Positions 14,952-23,207 of a stretch of DNA of 42,495 nucleotides are shown in pieces. A program made the translations under genes and the position numbers. The stretch's first letter is position 1. Each line of letters begins with the position of its first letter. This DNA is from GCA-2717185 sp964386465. GTDB taxonomy: Bacteria > Pseudomonadota > Alphaproteobacteria > UBA8366 > GCA-2717185. Under the pieces are notes generated by a model. The model was not told the origin of the DNA and searched no databases. It was given only the letters and a program-made list of their open reading frames with translations. The stretch lies in assembly GCA_964386465.1 (NCBI GenBank), contig CAYLTU010000009.1, positions 1 through 42,495 on the forward strand, read 5' to 3'.

Positions 14952-16577
14952 ATGCCGGAACCCTATACCAAGAAAACCTTCGGCCAATTGCCGGCGGAGA
15001 TGGCGGCCCGCTTCGGCGACCGCGAGGGGTTGGTTTTCGAGGAGCAGCGGCTCGGCTTCGCCGAATTGTCGGCGCGGGTCGACCGGGCGGCCAAGGGGTT
15101 GATGGCGATCGGCGTCGAGCCCGGCGACAAGGTCGGGCTATGGCTGCTGAACCAGCCGGAGTGGATGGATCTGATGTTCGCCATCGCCAAGATCGGCGCG
15201 GTGCTCGTCCCGATCAACACGCGGTTCCGCACCCACGATCTGGAATACGTCCTGACCCAATCGGACTGCGCCTATCTGGTCACCCATGATAGGTCCGGCC
15301 CGATCGACTACCTGGAAATGGCGCGCGAGGTCGTCAATCTGCCCGCCGCGGGCAGCCGCATCGACGACCCAAGACGGCCGGAAATGCGCGGCGTCATCAT
15401 CCTTTCCGAAGATCGCTACCAGGGCACGATGGCGTGGTCGGATATCCTGAGCGGAGCAGAGGCGATTGGCGACGCCGCACTGGCCGCCCGCGCCGCCGCG
15501 GTGGACCCGGGCGATCCGGTCTTCATCATGTACACTTCGGGCACGACCGGATTTCCCAAAGGGGTTATTCACACCCACAACATTATCCGGTTGACCGAAG
15601 TCCGGTGCCGTCAAATGCGGATCACGGAAGAGGATGTCATCCTCAACTATCTGCCGCTGTTCCATCTGTTCGGCTTCTCCGAGGGCGCGCTGATTTCGAT
15701 GATGACGGGTGCGAAACAGGTGGTGACGGCGCTATTCGACGCAGACGACTGCCTTCGCCTCGCCGAGCGCGAAGGCGTGACGATCATGCATGGGTTCGAA
15801 TCCCACCTGAAGGAATTGGTGGAGGCGCAAGAGCGTCAAAACCGCGACGTGTCGAGTCTCCGCACCGGCGTGTTCGCCGCGGGCACGCAGGCCGCAGTGC
15901 CGATTATCCATAGGGCGGCGAAAACCTTCCCGACCATGCGGACGGTTTCCGGCTTCGGTATGAGCGAGGTCGGCATCGGCGTCACCTTCGGAAAAATGGA
16001 CGATAATCTGTCGCAACGATCGGAAAGCTCCGGCACTCCAAATGAAGGGCACGCGGTCCGGATCGTCGACCCGGACACCGGTGAGAACCAGCCCGTGGGT
16101 GTGCCAGGGGAGCTCCTGATCAAGGGCTACGGCATCATGCAAGGCTACTACAAGAAGCCGGAGGAGACCGCGAAATGCTACGACGCGGAGGGCTGGTTCC
16201 ATACCGGCGACACCGCGTCCTGGCGCGACGACGGCTATATCCGCTTCCTCGGCCGCTACAAGGACATGCTGAAGGTCGGCGGCGAGAACGTCGACCCGAT
16301 GGAGACCGAAGGCCTGCTGCTCGACCACCCCGCGGTCCATCAGGTCGCCATCGTCGGCCTGCCCGACCCGCAGCTCGCCGAAGTGCCGGTCGCGTTCGTC
16401 CAGAAGGCACCGGGCGCGGACGTCACCGGAGATGACATCATCGCCTATTGCCGCGGCAAGGTGGCGAGCTTCAAGATCCCGCGGCGAGTCCATTTCGTGG
16501 AAGACTGGCCGATGACCGCGTCGGGCAAGATCCGCAAGGTCGAACTGCGCGAGACTGCGAAGGAACTGTTTCTATGA
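14952..16577 (+). CDS. Acyl-CoA synthetase (AMP-forming)
   Basis: A 541-residue member of the ANL superfamily, activating a carboxylic acid to its CoA thioester through an acyl-adenylate. Motifs: P-loop MYTSGTTGFPKGVIHTH (about 193-209), GFGMSEVGIG (adenine-binding region), GWFHTGDTASW (ribose-binding Asp), GRYKDMLKVGGENVDP (hinge), and the C-terminal catalytic Lys in TASGKIRKVELRE. The sequence style is that of FadD3 or cyclohexanecarboxylate- and medium-chain-type ligases rather than acetyl-CoA synthetase; the substrate is unknown. Its stop overlaps the start of the M19 gene (ATGA), so the two are translationally coupled. Confidence 0.9.
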   Translation: MPEPYTKKTFGQLPAEMAARFGDREGLVFEEQRLGFAELSARVDRAAKGLMAIGVEPGDKVGLWLLNQPEWMDLMFAIAKIGAVLVPINTRFRTHDLEYVLTQSDCAYLVTHDRSGPIDYLEMAREVVNLPAAGSRIDDPRRPEMRGVIILSEDRYQGTMAWSDILSGAEAIGDAALAARAAAVDPGDPVFIMYTSGTTGFPKGVIHTHNIIRLTEVRCRQMRITEEDVILNYLPLFHLFGFSEGALISMMTGAKQVVTALFDADDCLRLAEREGVTIMHGFESHLKELVEAQERQNRDVSSLRTGVFAAGTQAAVPIIHRAAKTFPTMRTVSGFGMSEVGIGVTFGKMDDNLSQRSESSGTPNEGHAVRIVDPDTGENQPVGVPGELLIKGYGIMQGYYKKPEETAKCYDAEGWFHTGDTASWRDDGYIRFLGRYKDMLKVGGENVDPMETEGLLLDHPAVHQVAIVGLPDPQLAEVPVAFVQKAPGADVTGDDIIAYCRGKVASFKIPRRVHFVEDWPMTASGKIRKVELRETAKELFL

Positions 16578-17578
16578 ATGCCGCCAAACTGCATCGGGAC
16601 GCGATCGTCATCGACGCCACCTGCCCGCTGGCCCGCATCCATAAATATGTCGACTGGTACCGCGAAGGCGGAGCGACCGCGATCGCACCGACGATCACCG
16701 GCGCGTCGGGCAGCGCGCGGACCGGCTTTGCGCAGATCGGCGGCTGGCACCGCTACGTGCGGGATCGCGACGACACCCTCATCGTGCGCCGGGCGGCGGA
16801 TATCGAACGCGCCAAGGCGGACGGCAAGCTCGGCCTCATCCTGCACTGCCAGGGCACGGCGCTGATCGAGGACGAGATCGATCTGGTCGACAGCTACTAC
16901 GAAGCCGGACTGCGTATCGTGCAGCTCTGCTACAACACAAAGAATCTGGTCGGGGATGGTGCATCGGAGCGGACCGACGCCGGATTGAGCCATTTCGGCG
17001 TCCGGCTGATCGATAGATTGAACACGCTCGGCATGCTGGTCGACTGCTCGCATACCGGCCACCGCACCAGCATGGAGGCGGTTGAGGTCTCGAACGCGCC
17101 GGTCATCATTTCTCACGCCAACGCCCGCGCCGTGCAGGACAACGGCCGCAACGTTTCCGATGAATTGATCAGGGCGATCGCGGCAAGCGGCGGCGTGGTC
17201 GGCACCGTCGGCTTCCCCGCCTTTCTCACCTGGGACGGGCAGCCGACCCTGGACCAATTCATCGACGACATCGCCTACAAGGCCGATCTTGTCGGTATCG
17301 ACCATACTGGTATCGGCATCGACTATTACGAGGGCCAGCATCCGATCGAGGACGACGATGCCGCTACGGCGCGCTATCGGAACCGACTCGAGACGGGGCA
17401 ATGGCGCGCCGAAGAATACCCGCCGCCGCCCTACAAGTTCCCGGCGGGAATCGAAACGCCCAGAACACTGCAAGCGCTGACCGAACGCCTGTTAGCGCGT
17501 GGATTTTCCGAGGACGAAATTCGCAAGATCTGGGGACTGAACTTCCTGCGCGTCTATCGCGCTGTTTGGGGCGGATAG
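16574..17578 (+). CDS. M19 (renal dipeptidase) family protein with altered metal site
   Basis: A 334-residue TIM-barrel protein of the membrane dipeptidase family. Conserved parts: GLSHFGVRLIDRLNTLGM, DCSH (His160), PVIISHANARAV (His181), HTGIGIDYYEG (Asp250) and the C-terminal GLNFLRVYRAV. Unusual parts: the N-terminal HxD metal pair of the family (DGHND) is replaced by IDATCPLA, and the bridging Glu of the family appears as Gln in LHCQGTAL (Gln93). One of the two zinc sites may therefore be lost, and peptidase activity should not be assumed. No signal peptide is visible. The ATG at 16574 overlaps the ligase stop. A remnant with a similar N-terminus lies at 17868. Confidence 0.85.
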   Translation: MNAAKLHRDAIVIDATCPLARIHKYVDWYREGGATAIAPTITGASGSARTGFAQIGGWHRYVRDRDDTLIVRRAADIERAKADGKLGLILHCQGTALIEDEIDLVDSYYEAGLRIVQLCYNTKNLVGDGASERTDAGLSHFGVRLIDRLNTLGMLVDCSHTGHRTSMEAVEVSNAPVIISHANARAVQDNGRNVSDELIRAIAASGGVVGTVGFPAFLTWDGQPTLDQFIDDIAYKADLVGIDHTGIGIDYYEGQHPIEDDDAATARYRNRLETGQWRAEEYPPPPYKFPAGIETPRTLQALTERLLARGFSEDEIRKIWGLNFLRVYRAVWGG

Positions 17579-17607
17579 GGTTTAAGGTCCCGGCAATTGG
17601 TTTTTTT

Positions 17608-17862
17608 ATGGGGAGAGCGAAACACACGCGACACAGGACCAACTCACTGAGCGGCGAATTCGGTCTTAAGATTGAACGCGTTATCCTGCACGCCCTGTTG
17701 CCCTACGTCACGGGGCCGGACTTCACGGTGAAGTGGTCCTGGCGGCCGGGAGACATCGTAGCCTGGGACAACCGCTGTACGATACATGCGGCCACCGACT
17801 ACGGCCGCTACAAGCGCGAGATGTGGCGGCTCACCTTACTGGACAAAGCCCAGGCCGCTTGA
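17608..17862 (+). pseudogene. TauD/TfdA-family dioxygenase, C-terminal remnant
   Basis: The frame ending at 17862 carries about 58 residues that match the C-terminal end of Fe(II)/2-oxoglutarate dioxygenases of the TauD/TfdA family: KWSWRPGDIVAWDNRCTIHA, with the third iron ligand His, and the Arg pair region YKREMWRLTLLDK. A normal member has about 280-300 residues with an HxD motif earlier; none of that is present upstream, where the M19 gene ends at 17578. The ATG at 17608 is only the first possible start, and the first 25 or so residues do not look native. A 5'-deleted, non-functional remnant is the best reading. Confidence 0.75.
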
Positions 17863-17867
17863 CCGCG

Positions 17868-17924
17868 ATGGACGTCGCCGCCCTGCACCAAGGCGCGATC
17901 GTCATCAAGGATGACATCCGCTAG
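17868..17924 (+). pseudogene. Possible N-terminal remnant of a second M19-type gene
   Basis: A frame of 18 residues, MDVAALHQGAIVIKDDIR, begins 5 bp after the dioxygenase remnant. It resembles the start of the intact M19 protein (MNAAKLHRDAIVIDATC) in spacing and in the LHxxAIVI core. The match is short, so homology is only suggested. If right, a dioxygenase-M19 gene pair once stood here and was deleted. Confidence 0.3.
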
Positions 17925-18004
17925 GTTTCGGGCTGCAAGGCAGATTGCGTCCATGCCGCGCAAGAGGCATCTTGCCGCAAAATTCACGCCGCAGGGAGAC
18001 CGTT

Positions 18005-19714
18005 ATGGAATTCGATTACATCATCGTCGGCGGCGGCTCCGCCGGCTGCACGCTGGCCAACCGCCTGACTGCCCGCGAGCGCAACCAGGTGCTCGTCTGC
18101 GAGGCGGGCGAAGACACGGCGCCCGGCAAAGTGCCGCCGGAGGTATTGGATTCCTATTCCGGAACCGCTTACTTGAACGACCGCTTCATCTGGTCCGATC
18201 TGAAGGTCACGACGGAAGTCGTCCCGCACAACGACCGCGACGCGCCGAAACCGCCGCTGCGCAAATACGAACAGGCCCGTATCCTCGGCGGCGGCTCCTC
18301 GATCAACGGCCAAATGGCCAATCGCGGCGCGCCGACCGACTATAACGACTGGGAGGCGCGCGGCGCGGCCGGCTGGAACTGGGACAGCGTGCTGCCCTAC
18401 TTCAGAAAACTGGAGACCGATCTGGATATCGACGACGAGTGGCATGGTCAGGAGGGCCCGATTCCCGTCCGCCGGGTCCCGAGGGACCACTGGTCCGGCC
18501 ATTCCAAGGCGCTCGCCGAGGCCTTCGACCGCGCGGGGCACAAATATTTGCCCGACCAGAACGGCTTCTTCGAGGACGGCTATTTCCCGGTCACCATCTC
18601 CAACGCCGACGAGCAGCGCGTTTCCGCGTCGATCGGATATCTGAACGCCGAGGTGCGCAAGCGGCCAAACCTTCACATCTCGACCCATACCTCGGTCACG
18701 GAGCTGCTGTTCGACGGCTTGCGCTGCGTCGGCGTCAAGGCGTTGGTGAATGGCAAGCCGCAGGAATTTCGCGGCCGGGAAATCATCCTCTCGTCCGGCG
18801 CCATTCATTCGCCGGCGCACCTGATGCGGGCCGGCATCGGACCCGCCGGCCAGTTGAGCGATCTCGGCATTCCCGTCCGGCACGCGCTCTATGGCGTCGG
18901 TCAGCGCTTGATGGACCATCCCTCCGTCGCGGTCGCCGCCTTCCTCAAATCCCATGCTCGCGTCCGCAACGAGTTGTCGCGGCGGCATATGCATATCGGG
19001 ATGCGCTATACCTCGGGCATGGGCGGCGCGCCGGCGGGCGACATGTTCGTCGTCTGCACGTCGAAGAATTCCTGGCACAAGGTCGGCGAACAGATCGCCG
19101 CCTTCGTGATCTTCGTCAACAGGACGTTTTCGGAGACGGGCGAGGTCCGGCTAAAATCTTCCCATTGGGCGGAGGAACCGGAAGTCGAGTTCAACCTGCT
19201 TTCCGACCGGCGCGATCTGGAACGGCTCGCCGATGCAATCCGCCGCCTGGCCCCCCTGTTCGCGGATCCGTCCATGCAACAGGTCACCAGCCACCCGTTC
19301 CCGGCCGCCTATTCCGACAAGGTGCGCCAGGTCGGCGCGATCAACACCAAGAACAAGGTCCTCACCGGCATCATGGCGGGGTTGCTCGACGGTCCCGAAT
19401 TCCTGCGCCGATTTCTGATCGAAAACTTCATCATGGAAGACTTCACGCTGGACGGCATTTGCAACGACGAAGACGAGGCCGAAGCCTTCATTCGCCGCGC
19501 CGCCGTCGGCGTCTGGCATGCCTCGTGCACTTGCCGCATGGGCGCCGAGGACGATCCGATGGCCGTAACGGACAATCAAGGCCGCGTACGGGGAGTCGAC
19601 GGATTGCGCGTGGTGGACGCTTCAATATTCCCCGTCGTCCCGTCGGCGAACACCAACTTCCCCACCATCATGACCGCGGAGAAGATCGCCGATACGATTC
19701 TCGCCGAAACCTGA
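18005..19714 (+). CDS. GMC family FAD oxidoreductase (choline-dehydrogenase-like)
   Basis: A 569-residue flavoprotein of the glucose-methanol-choline family, oxidising an alcohol to an aldehyde. Landmarks: N-terminal dinucleotide fold YIIVGGGSAGCTLANRL (about 5-21), ARILGGGSSINGQMANRG (GMC signature 1), IILSSGAIHSPAHLMRAGIG (signature 2), and the C-terminal active-site block VWHASCTCRMGA followed by SANTNFPTIMTAEKIA, supplying the catalytic His and Asn. AGGGAGA precedes the ATG at 18005. Whether the substrate is choline, an aliphatic alcohol or polyethylene glycol is not evident. The final gap to the convergent reductase gene is only 6 bp. Confidence 0.92.
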   Translation: MEFDYIIVGGGSAGCTLANRLTARERNQVLVCEAGEDTAPGKVPPEVLDSYSGTAYLNDRFIWSDLKVTTEVVPHNDRDAPKPPLRKYEQARILGGGSSINGQMANRGAPTDYNDWEARGAAGWNWDSVLPYFRKLETDLDIDDEWHGQEGPIPVRRVPRDHWSGHSKALAEAFDRAGHKYLPDQNGFFEDGYFPVTISNADEQRVSASIGYLNAEVRKRPNLHISTHTSVTELLFDGLRCVGVKALVNGKPQEFRGREIILSSGAIHSPAHLMRAGIGPAGQLSDLGIPVRHALYGVGQRLMDHPSVAVAAFLKSHARVRNELSRRHMHIGMRYTSGMGGAPAGDMFVVCTSKNSWHKVGEQIAAFVIFVNRTFSETGEVRLKSSHWAEEPEVEFNLLSDRRDLERLADAIRRLAPLFADPSMQQVTSHPFPAAYSDKVRQVGAINTKNKVLTGIMAGLLDGPEFLRRFLIENFIMEDFTLDGICNDEDEAEAFIRRAAVGVWHASCTCRMGAEDDPMAVTDNQGRVRGVDGLRVVDASIFPVVPSANTNFPTIMTAEKIADTILAET

Positions 19715-19720
19715 ACCAGG

Positions 19721-20185
19721 TCAAAATATCCCGGCGTCCAATCCGGCAGCCATCAGCATGCCAGCTTCCTCGCACTGCCCGACGAAGGCCTCGTCGAAGT
19801 CGCCGCGGCATATCAGCGGCTCCTGCACCGCCTTCCAGCGCAGCCCGGTGATGATCGTCTCCACACCGCGCCGCGTGCCCGTCCCGTCATGCCCGGCACG
19901 AATGACAAGCAGATAGGCGAGGCCCTGTTTCTCCTCCAGCACCTGGTAATAGGTGCGGTCGAAGAAATCCTTCAGCGCACCGCTCATATAGCCGAGGTTT
20001 TCCGTCGTGAAGAGGATCACCGCTTGCGCCGCCAATACATCGTCCGGCCCCGTTTCGAAAGGCGACTGGACCGCAAGCTCGATGTCCTCGCTTTCCGCCT
20101 CCGCCACACCGGCCGCGATGGCGTCGCGCAGCCTTTCCGTATTCGGCGAGGGCGCGTGGGCGACGACGAGGAGGCGTTTGGTCAT
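19721..20185 (-). CDS. Flavodoxin-like NAD(P)H-dependent FMN reductase family protein
   Basis: A 154-residue flavodoxin-fold protein. The phosphate-binding loop AHAPSPNTERLRDAI (about 9-23), ILFTTENLGYMSGALKDFFDRTYY (about 57-80), typical of the flavin-isoalloxazine loop in WrbA- and NADPH-FMN-reductase-like proteins, and VIRAGHDGTGTRRGVETII support the family. It probably reduces FMN or a quinone. It is transcribed alone, divergent from the CoA-transferase gene across 157 bp and tail to tail with the GMC gene. The ribosome site is weak, so the start is less certain. Confidence 0.8.
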   Translation of the reverse strand: MTKRLLVVAHAPSPNTERLRDAIAAGVAEAESEDIELAVQSPFETGPDDVLAAQAVILFTTENLGYMSGALKDFFDRTYYQVLEEKQGLAYLLVIRAGHDGTGTRRGVETIITGLRWKAVQEPLICRGDFDEAFVGQCEEAGMLMAAGLDAGIF

Positions 20186-20342
20186 GGGCGCGATTTTGGT
20201 TCCGGGATCGGGTTCGCTAGACTATGCCGCATGGGCGCGCTTCGAAACAGGCTTTGGCCGACGGCGCGCCGACGACACATTCTTTTGGCTAACTTGCAAT
20301 CGCGAATCCGCGCACCGGCGCGGGACAAAGGAGGATAGTGCA

Positions 20343-21566
20343 GTGACGGAAAACGGCAGAGCGGCGCTAAGCGGCGTGCGCGTACTCGATCTCACCCAAT
20401 TCGAAGCGGGACCTTCCTGCACCGAGGCGATGGCCTGGCTCGGCGCGGACGTGGTCAAGGTGGAGAACCCCAGCCGCGGCGATCCCGGGCGGCTGGCGGC
20501 ATCGGAGGACGGCAAGACGGACGCCTATTATTTCCTCGTCTTCAACGCCAACAAGAAGAGCGTGACGGCCAACCTGAAGACCGAGGAAGGGCTCGATCTG
20601 GTCAAGAAGATGGCCGCCAAGGCGGACGTGATGATCGAGAACTTCGCGCCGGGCACGGTCGAGCGGCTCGGCCTCGGCTACGACGTGATCAAGGAGATCA
20701 ACCCGGGCATCATCTACGCCCAAGTCAAGGGCTTCGCCGTCGACAGCCCGTACGAGAAGTTCCTCAGTTTCGACATGATCGCACAAGCCTCGGGCGGCAT
20801 CATGAGCATCACCGGCGAGCCGGACGGCATGCCGCTCAAGCCCGGCGCGACCATCGGCGACACAGGCACAGGCATGCTGGCCGCGATCAGCATCCTGGGC
20901 GCTTTGTACCAGCGCAAGGAGACCGGCGAGGGCCAGCATATCCAGCTCGCGATGCAGGACGCCATGCTGCAGTATTCGCGCATCGCCTATTCGACCATGG
21001 CGGCGAGCGGCAAGCCGGCACACCGTTCCGGCGCCGGCACGATTACCGGCGGTAACGCGCCGATGGGTCTGTACCAATGCAAGCCCGGCGGGCTCAACGA
21101 TTACGTCTATGTCTATGTGACCCGCGCCAACAGCTCGCACTGGCACCGGCTGCTCAAAGTCATGGGCCGCGAGGATCTGATCGACGACGAGCGCTATGAT
21201 TCGCCGACAAAACGGGCCGAACGGCGCGAGGAGGTCGACGCCATCGTGAAACCCTGGGCGGCGGCGCTGACCAAACAGGAAGCGATGGCGGCGCTGGGCG
21301 GTGCGGGCGTACCGACCGGAGCCGTCTACGACACGCGGGAGCTGCAGGACAATCCCGACTTCGAGGAGCGCGGCATCTTCCAGCACATCGAGCATCCGAC
21401 GCGCGGCGATTTCAAGATGGCGGGCTGGCCGGCCAAGATGTCGGGCAGCAACGTCCCCGTCGCCCCGGCCCCACTGTTGGGCGAGCACAACGAGGCGGTG
21501 CTCGGCGACTGGCTCGGCATGTCGGAGAAGGACGTCGCCGCGCTGAAGGAACGCGGGTCGATCTGA
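20343..21566 (+). CDS. CaiB/BaiF family (class III) CoA-transferase
   Basis: A 407-residue transferase moving CoA between acyl groups (formyl-CoA transferase, carnitine CoA-transferase and 2-methylacyl-CoA racemase relatives). Landmarks: VRVLDLTQFEAGPSCTEAMA with WLGADVVKVENPSRGD, FNANKKSVTANLKT, ADVMIENFAPGTVERLGLGY, and IGDTGTGM (Asp173), which aligns with the catalytic Asp of formyl-CoA transferase. The start is a GTG at 20343, fixed by a near-perfect AAAGGAGG 8 bp upstream; longer frames have no comparable signal. The substrate is unknown. It lies near acyl-CoA ligases and hydratases, and ends at a palindromic repeat. Confidence 0.9.
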   Translation: MTENGRAALSGVRVLDLTQFEAGPSCTEAMAWLGADVVKVENPSRGDPGRLAASEDGKTDAYYFLVFNANKKSVTANLKTEEGLDLVKKMAAKADVMIENFAPGTVERLGLGYDVIKEINPGIIYAQVKGFAVDSPYEKFLSFDMIAQASGGIMSITGEPDGMPLKPGATIGDTGTGMLAAISILGALYQRKETGEGQHIQLAMQDAMLQYSRIAYSTMAASGKPAHRSGAGTITGGNAPMGLYQCKPGGLNDYVYVYVTRANSSHWHRLLKVMGREDLIDDERYDSPTKRAERREEVDAIVKPWAAALTKQEAMAALGGAGVPTGAVYDTRELQDNPDFEERGIFQHIEHPTRGDFKMAGWPAKMSGSNVPVAPAPLLGEHNEAVLGDWLGMSEKDVAALKERGSI

Positions 21567-21583
21567 CGCCGTTCAAGCTGTCA

Positions 21584-21618
21584 TCCCGGCCAAGGCGTTA
21601 AGCGCCGCAGAGCCGGGA
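21584..21618. repeat. Palindromic intergenic repeat between convergent genes
   Basis: TCCCGGC (21584-21590) and GCCGGGA (21612-21618) form a perfect 7-bp stem enclosing a second small stem (GGCG/CGCC). A related CCGGGATCCGGGACC segment occurs inside the element at 40016-40284. It may act as a bidirectional terminator for the CoA-transferase gene and the opposing gene at 21640. Confidence 0.5.
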
Positions 21619-21639
21619 CCCAGGCCCACGCCGCGCCGC

Positions 21640-22188
21640 CTATTTCGATGCTTTTGATTTCATCAGGTCCGCCAGGTTCGGCGGGGCGACTTCGGCGTTG
21701 TGATCGTCGGGCAAGGGGCGGAATATCGCCGACAGGATCAACCCGCGGTCGGTTTCGTCCTGGGCCGAGCCCGCGCTGACGAGGTTGACGTAGGTCTGTA
21801 TCATCACGCTGCGTTGCGCCGCGTCTTCCCGCAGCGACAGGTTCAGCAGCGCGACGCGCAGGACGGCGCGGAGTATCCATAGGATCATGCCGACCGGCAG
21901 GCTGATCAGCAGAACCCGCGACAAGGTTACCGCGACGAGGCTGAATTGCCCGAGCGTGTCGCCCGGTTTTGCCGGGGAAGGCGGCGCGGCGCCGTTGCTG
22001 GCTTTGATGAACAGCAGGATGTCCTCGACATAGACGCCGCCTGTCCAGATGGCGCCGGCCACGAGGGCGACGAAGACCGAAAACAAGGCGGTACAGATTA
22101 CGGTGTGGTCTTTTCGTTTCGCTTTCCAAAGTGCCGCCGCATCTTCGAGAATACCTTGCGCGTGAACGCCTTCGAGGGCATTTTTCAC
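21640..22188 (-). CDS. Membrane-domain half of an interrupted coiled-coil protein
   Basis: A 182-residue frame starting at GTG 22188. Two hydrophobic segments (TVICTALFSVFVALVAGAIW, about 29-48, and SLVAVTLSRVLLISLPVGMI, about 83-102, continuing to about 116) are followed by a cytoplasmic tail with IQTYVNLVSAG and GLILSAIFRPLPDD. The layout recalls DUF6161-type membrane proteins; I am not certain of that. The frame is continuous with the coiled-coil frame at 22201-22617, separated only by TAG at 22201-22203 and four sense codons. A purine-rich GAAGAAG precedes the GTG, so separate translation is possible, but the simpler view is one gene with a premature amber codon. Confidence 0.6.
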   Translation of the reverse strand: MKNALEGVHAQGILEDAAALWKAKRKDHTVICTALFSVFVALVAGAIWTGGVYVEDILLFIKASNGAAPPSPAKPGDTLGQFSLVAVTLSRVLLISLPVGMILWILRAVLRVALLNLSLREDAAQRSVMIQTYVNLVSAGSAQDETDRGLILSAIFRPLPDDHNAEVAPPNLADLMKSKASK

Positions 22189-22200
22189 GTCTTCTTCAAG

Positions 22201-22617
22201 CTATCCCGCAAGCGCTTCCTTGCGGCTTTCAAGATCCTCGATCAACCCGGTTTGAACGCTTTTCAACGCGGCCTGTCCCGCTTCCAGATCGGCCGTGACT
22301 CCATCGAGCTTCGACGTGAATTCATCGCCACTAGCGCGGGCGGCTTCGCCATAAGCTTCGACGCTGGTTTGACCCGCCCTAATCTTGCCCAGAAGGTCGT
22401 CCTGTTCGGATTGATATCGCTCTCTTTGATTTTCCAACGCGCCGATATCGTTCTTTAGCCCTTCGATCCGTTCTTGGAGCGCGTCGATGTGTCCCTCTAA
22501 AGCCTCGCGCTCTTTCGACAGCTCCGGCCGGACCTCTTCCGTTGCCGGGGCGGCGCGCGTTCCTTGCGGTTCGGGATCCCGTTCCTCGTCGAAAATGGTG
22601 CCCTCGAGTTTTGCCCC
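22201..22617 (-). CDS. Coiled-coil segment of the same protein, 5' end lost in the assembly gap
   Basis: From the gap at 22618 the frame reads GAKLEGTIFDEERDP, one last pentapeptide unit, then a charged linker and a long heptad-like coiled coil (about 95 residues, ELSKEREALEGHIDALQERI onward), ending ESRKEALAG at TAG 22201-22203. It is in the same frame as the membrane half downstream. The N-terminal pentapeptide part lies beyond the gap at 22718-22964. It is probably the middle of a single protein. Confidence 0.6.
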   Translation of the reverse strand, partial: GAKLEGTIFDEERDPEPQGTRAAPATEEVRPELSKEREALEGHIDALQERIEGLKNDIGALENQRERYQSEQDDLLGKIRAGQTSVEAYGEAARASGDEFTSKLDGVTADLEAGQAALKSVQTGLIEDLESRKEALAG

Positions 22618-22717
22618 NNNNNNNNNNNNNNNNNNNNNNNNNNNNNNNNNNNNNNNNNNNNNNNNNNNNNNNNNNNNNNNNNNNNNNNNNNNNNNNNNNN
22701 NNNNNNNNNNNNNNNNN
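22618..22717. other. Assembly gap (100 N)
   Basis: Exactly 100 undetermined bases, the conventional placeholder for a gap of unknown size. It falls inside a tandem repeat array, the likely reason for assembly failure. The flanking coding frames differ in phase across it, as expected if the true length is not 100. Confidence 0.99.
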
Positions 22718-22837
22718 GGAGATTTGCCCCCTGGAGATTTGCCTCCCGGAGATTTGCCCCCTGGAGATTTGCCTCCCGGAGATTTGCCCCCTGGAGATTT
22801 GCCCTCTCGAGATTGGCGCCCTCGAGAACGGCATTCT
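22718..22837. repeat. Tandem 15-bp repeat encoding pentapeptide units
   Basis: Six near-identical 15-bp units (GGAGATTTGCCCCCT alternating with GGAGATTTGCCTCCC) from the gap edge to 22807, then two diverged units to 22837. Near-identity at the DNA level, including third positions, points to recent expansion. The array continues into the unsequenced gap. Confidence 0.9.
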
Positions 22838-22964
22838 CTAGAAGTATTTCTCGATTCGGATATCTTTTCCGCCAGGAATTCCATTGTCTGACGCTCTTCA
22901 AGAGGCGGGCGAGTTGCTTTTCATCCGGCCCTTCGTTCCCCTTGCCGCGGTTTTCGGCGTCCAT
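22718..22964 (-). CDS. Pentapeptide-repeat N-terminal part, 3' end lost in the assembly gap
   Basis: Starting at ATG 22964 (AGGTGAG upstream), about 43 residues of charged sequence (MDAENRGKGNEGPDEKQL, VRQWNSWRKRYPN) lead into pentapeptide repeats of the A(N/D)LxX type: AVLEGANLERANLQGANL and further units up to the gap at 22717. Such repeats fold into a right-handed quadrilateral beta-helix. The known roles of the family vary widely (DNA mimicry, scaffolding), and none is indicated. With the coiled coil and membrane parts downstream this makes one broken gene covering 21640-22964. Confidence 0.7.
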
Positions 22965-23207
22965 GTTTTATCTCACCTGTTCTCATACGGGTAATGGCCA
23001 CGGCGCGAGCCGGTTGCGCAGTTCCCGTTTCACGACAGCAGGATGCAAAATATCAATTTCTACGGCGTACGCATAAGAAAATCCTTATGGCCCCCGGCGG
23101 GGATCAGGCTTTGCGTCTGCGCCGACCGAAACGTTCTGGCACGGTCCTTCAGCGACGAACGTGGCGGCGCTGAGGGACCGCGGCTCGATTTAGCGGCCAC
23201 GCAATCA

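Noticed and set aside
22718..22837. The 15-bp repeats as a CRISPR array
   Set aside because: The units are contiguous without spacers and encode pentapeptide repeats in frame; no cas gene is nearby.
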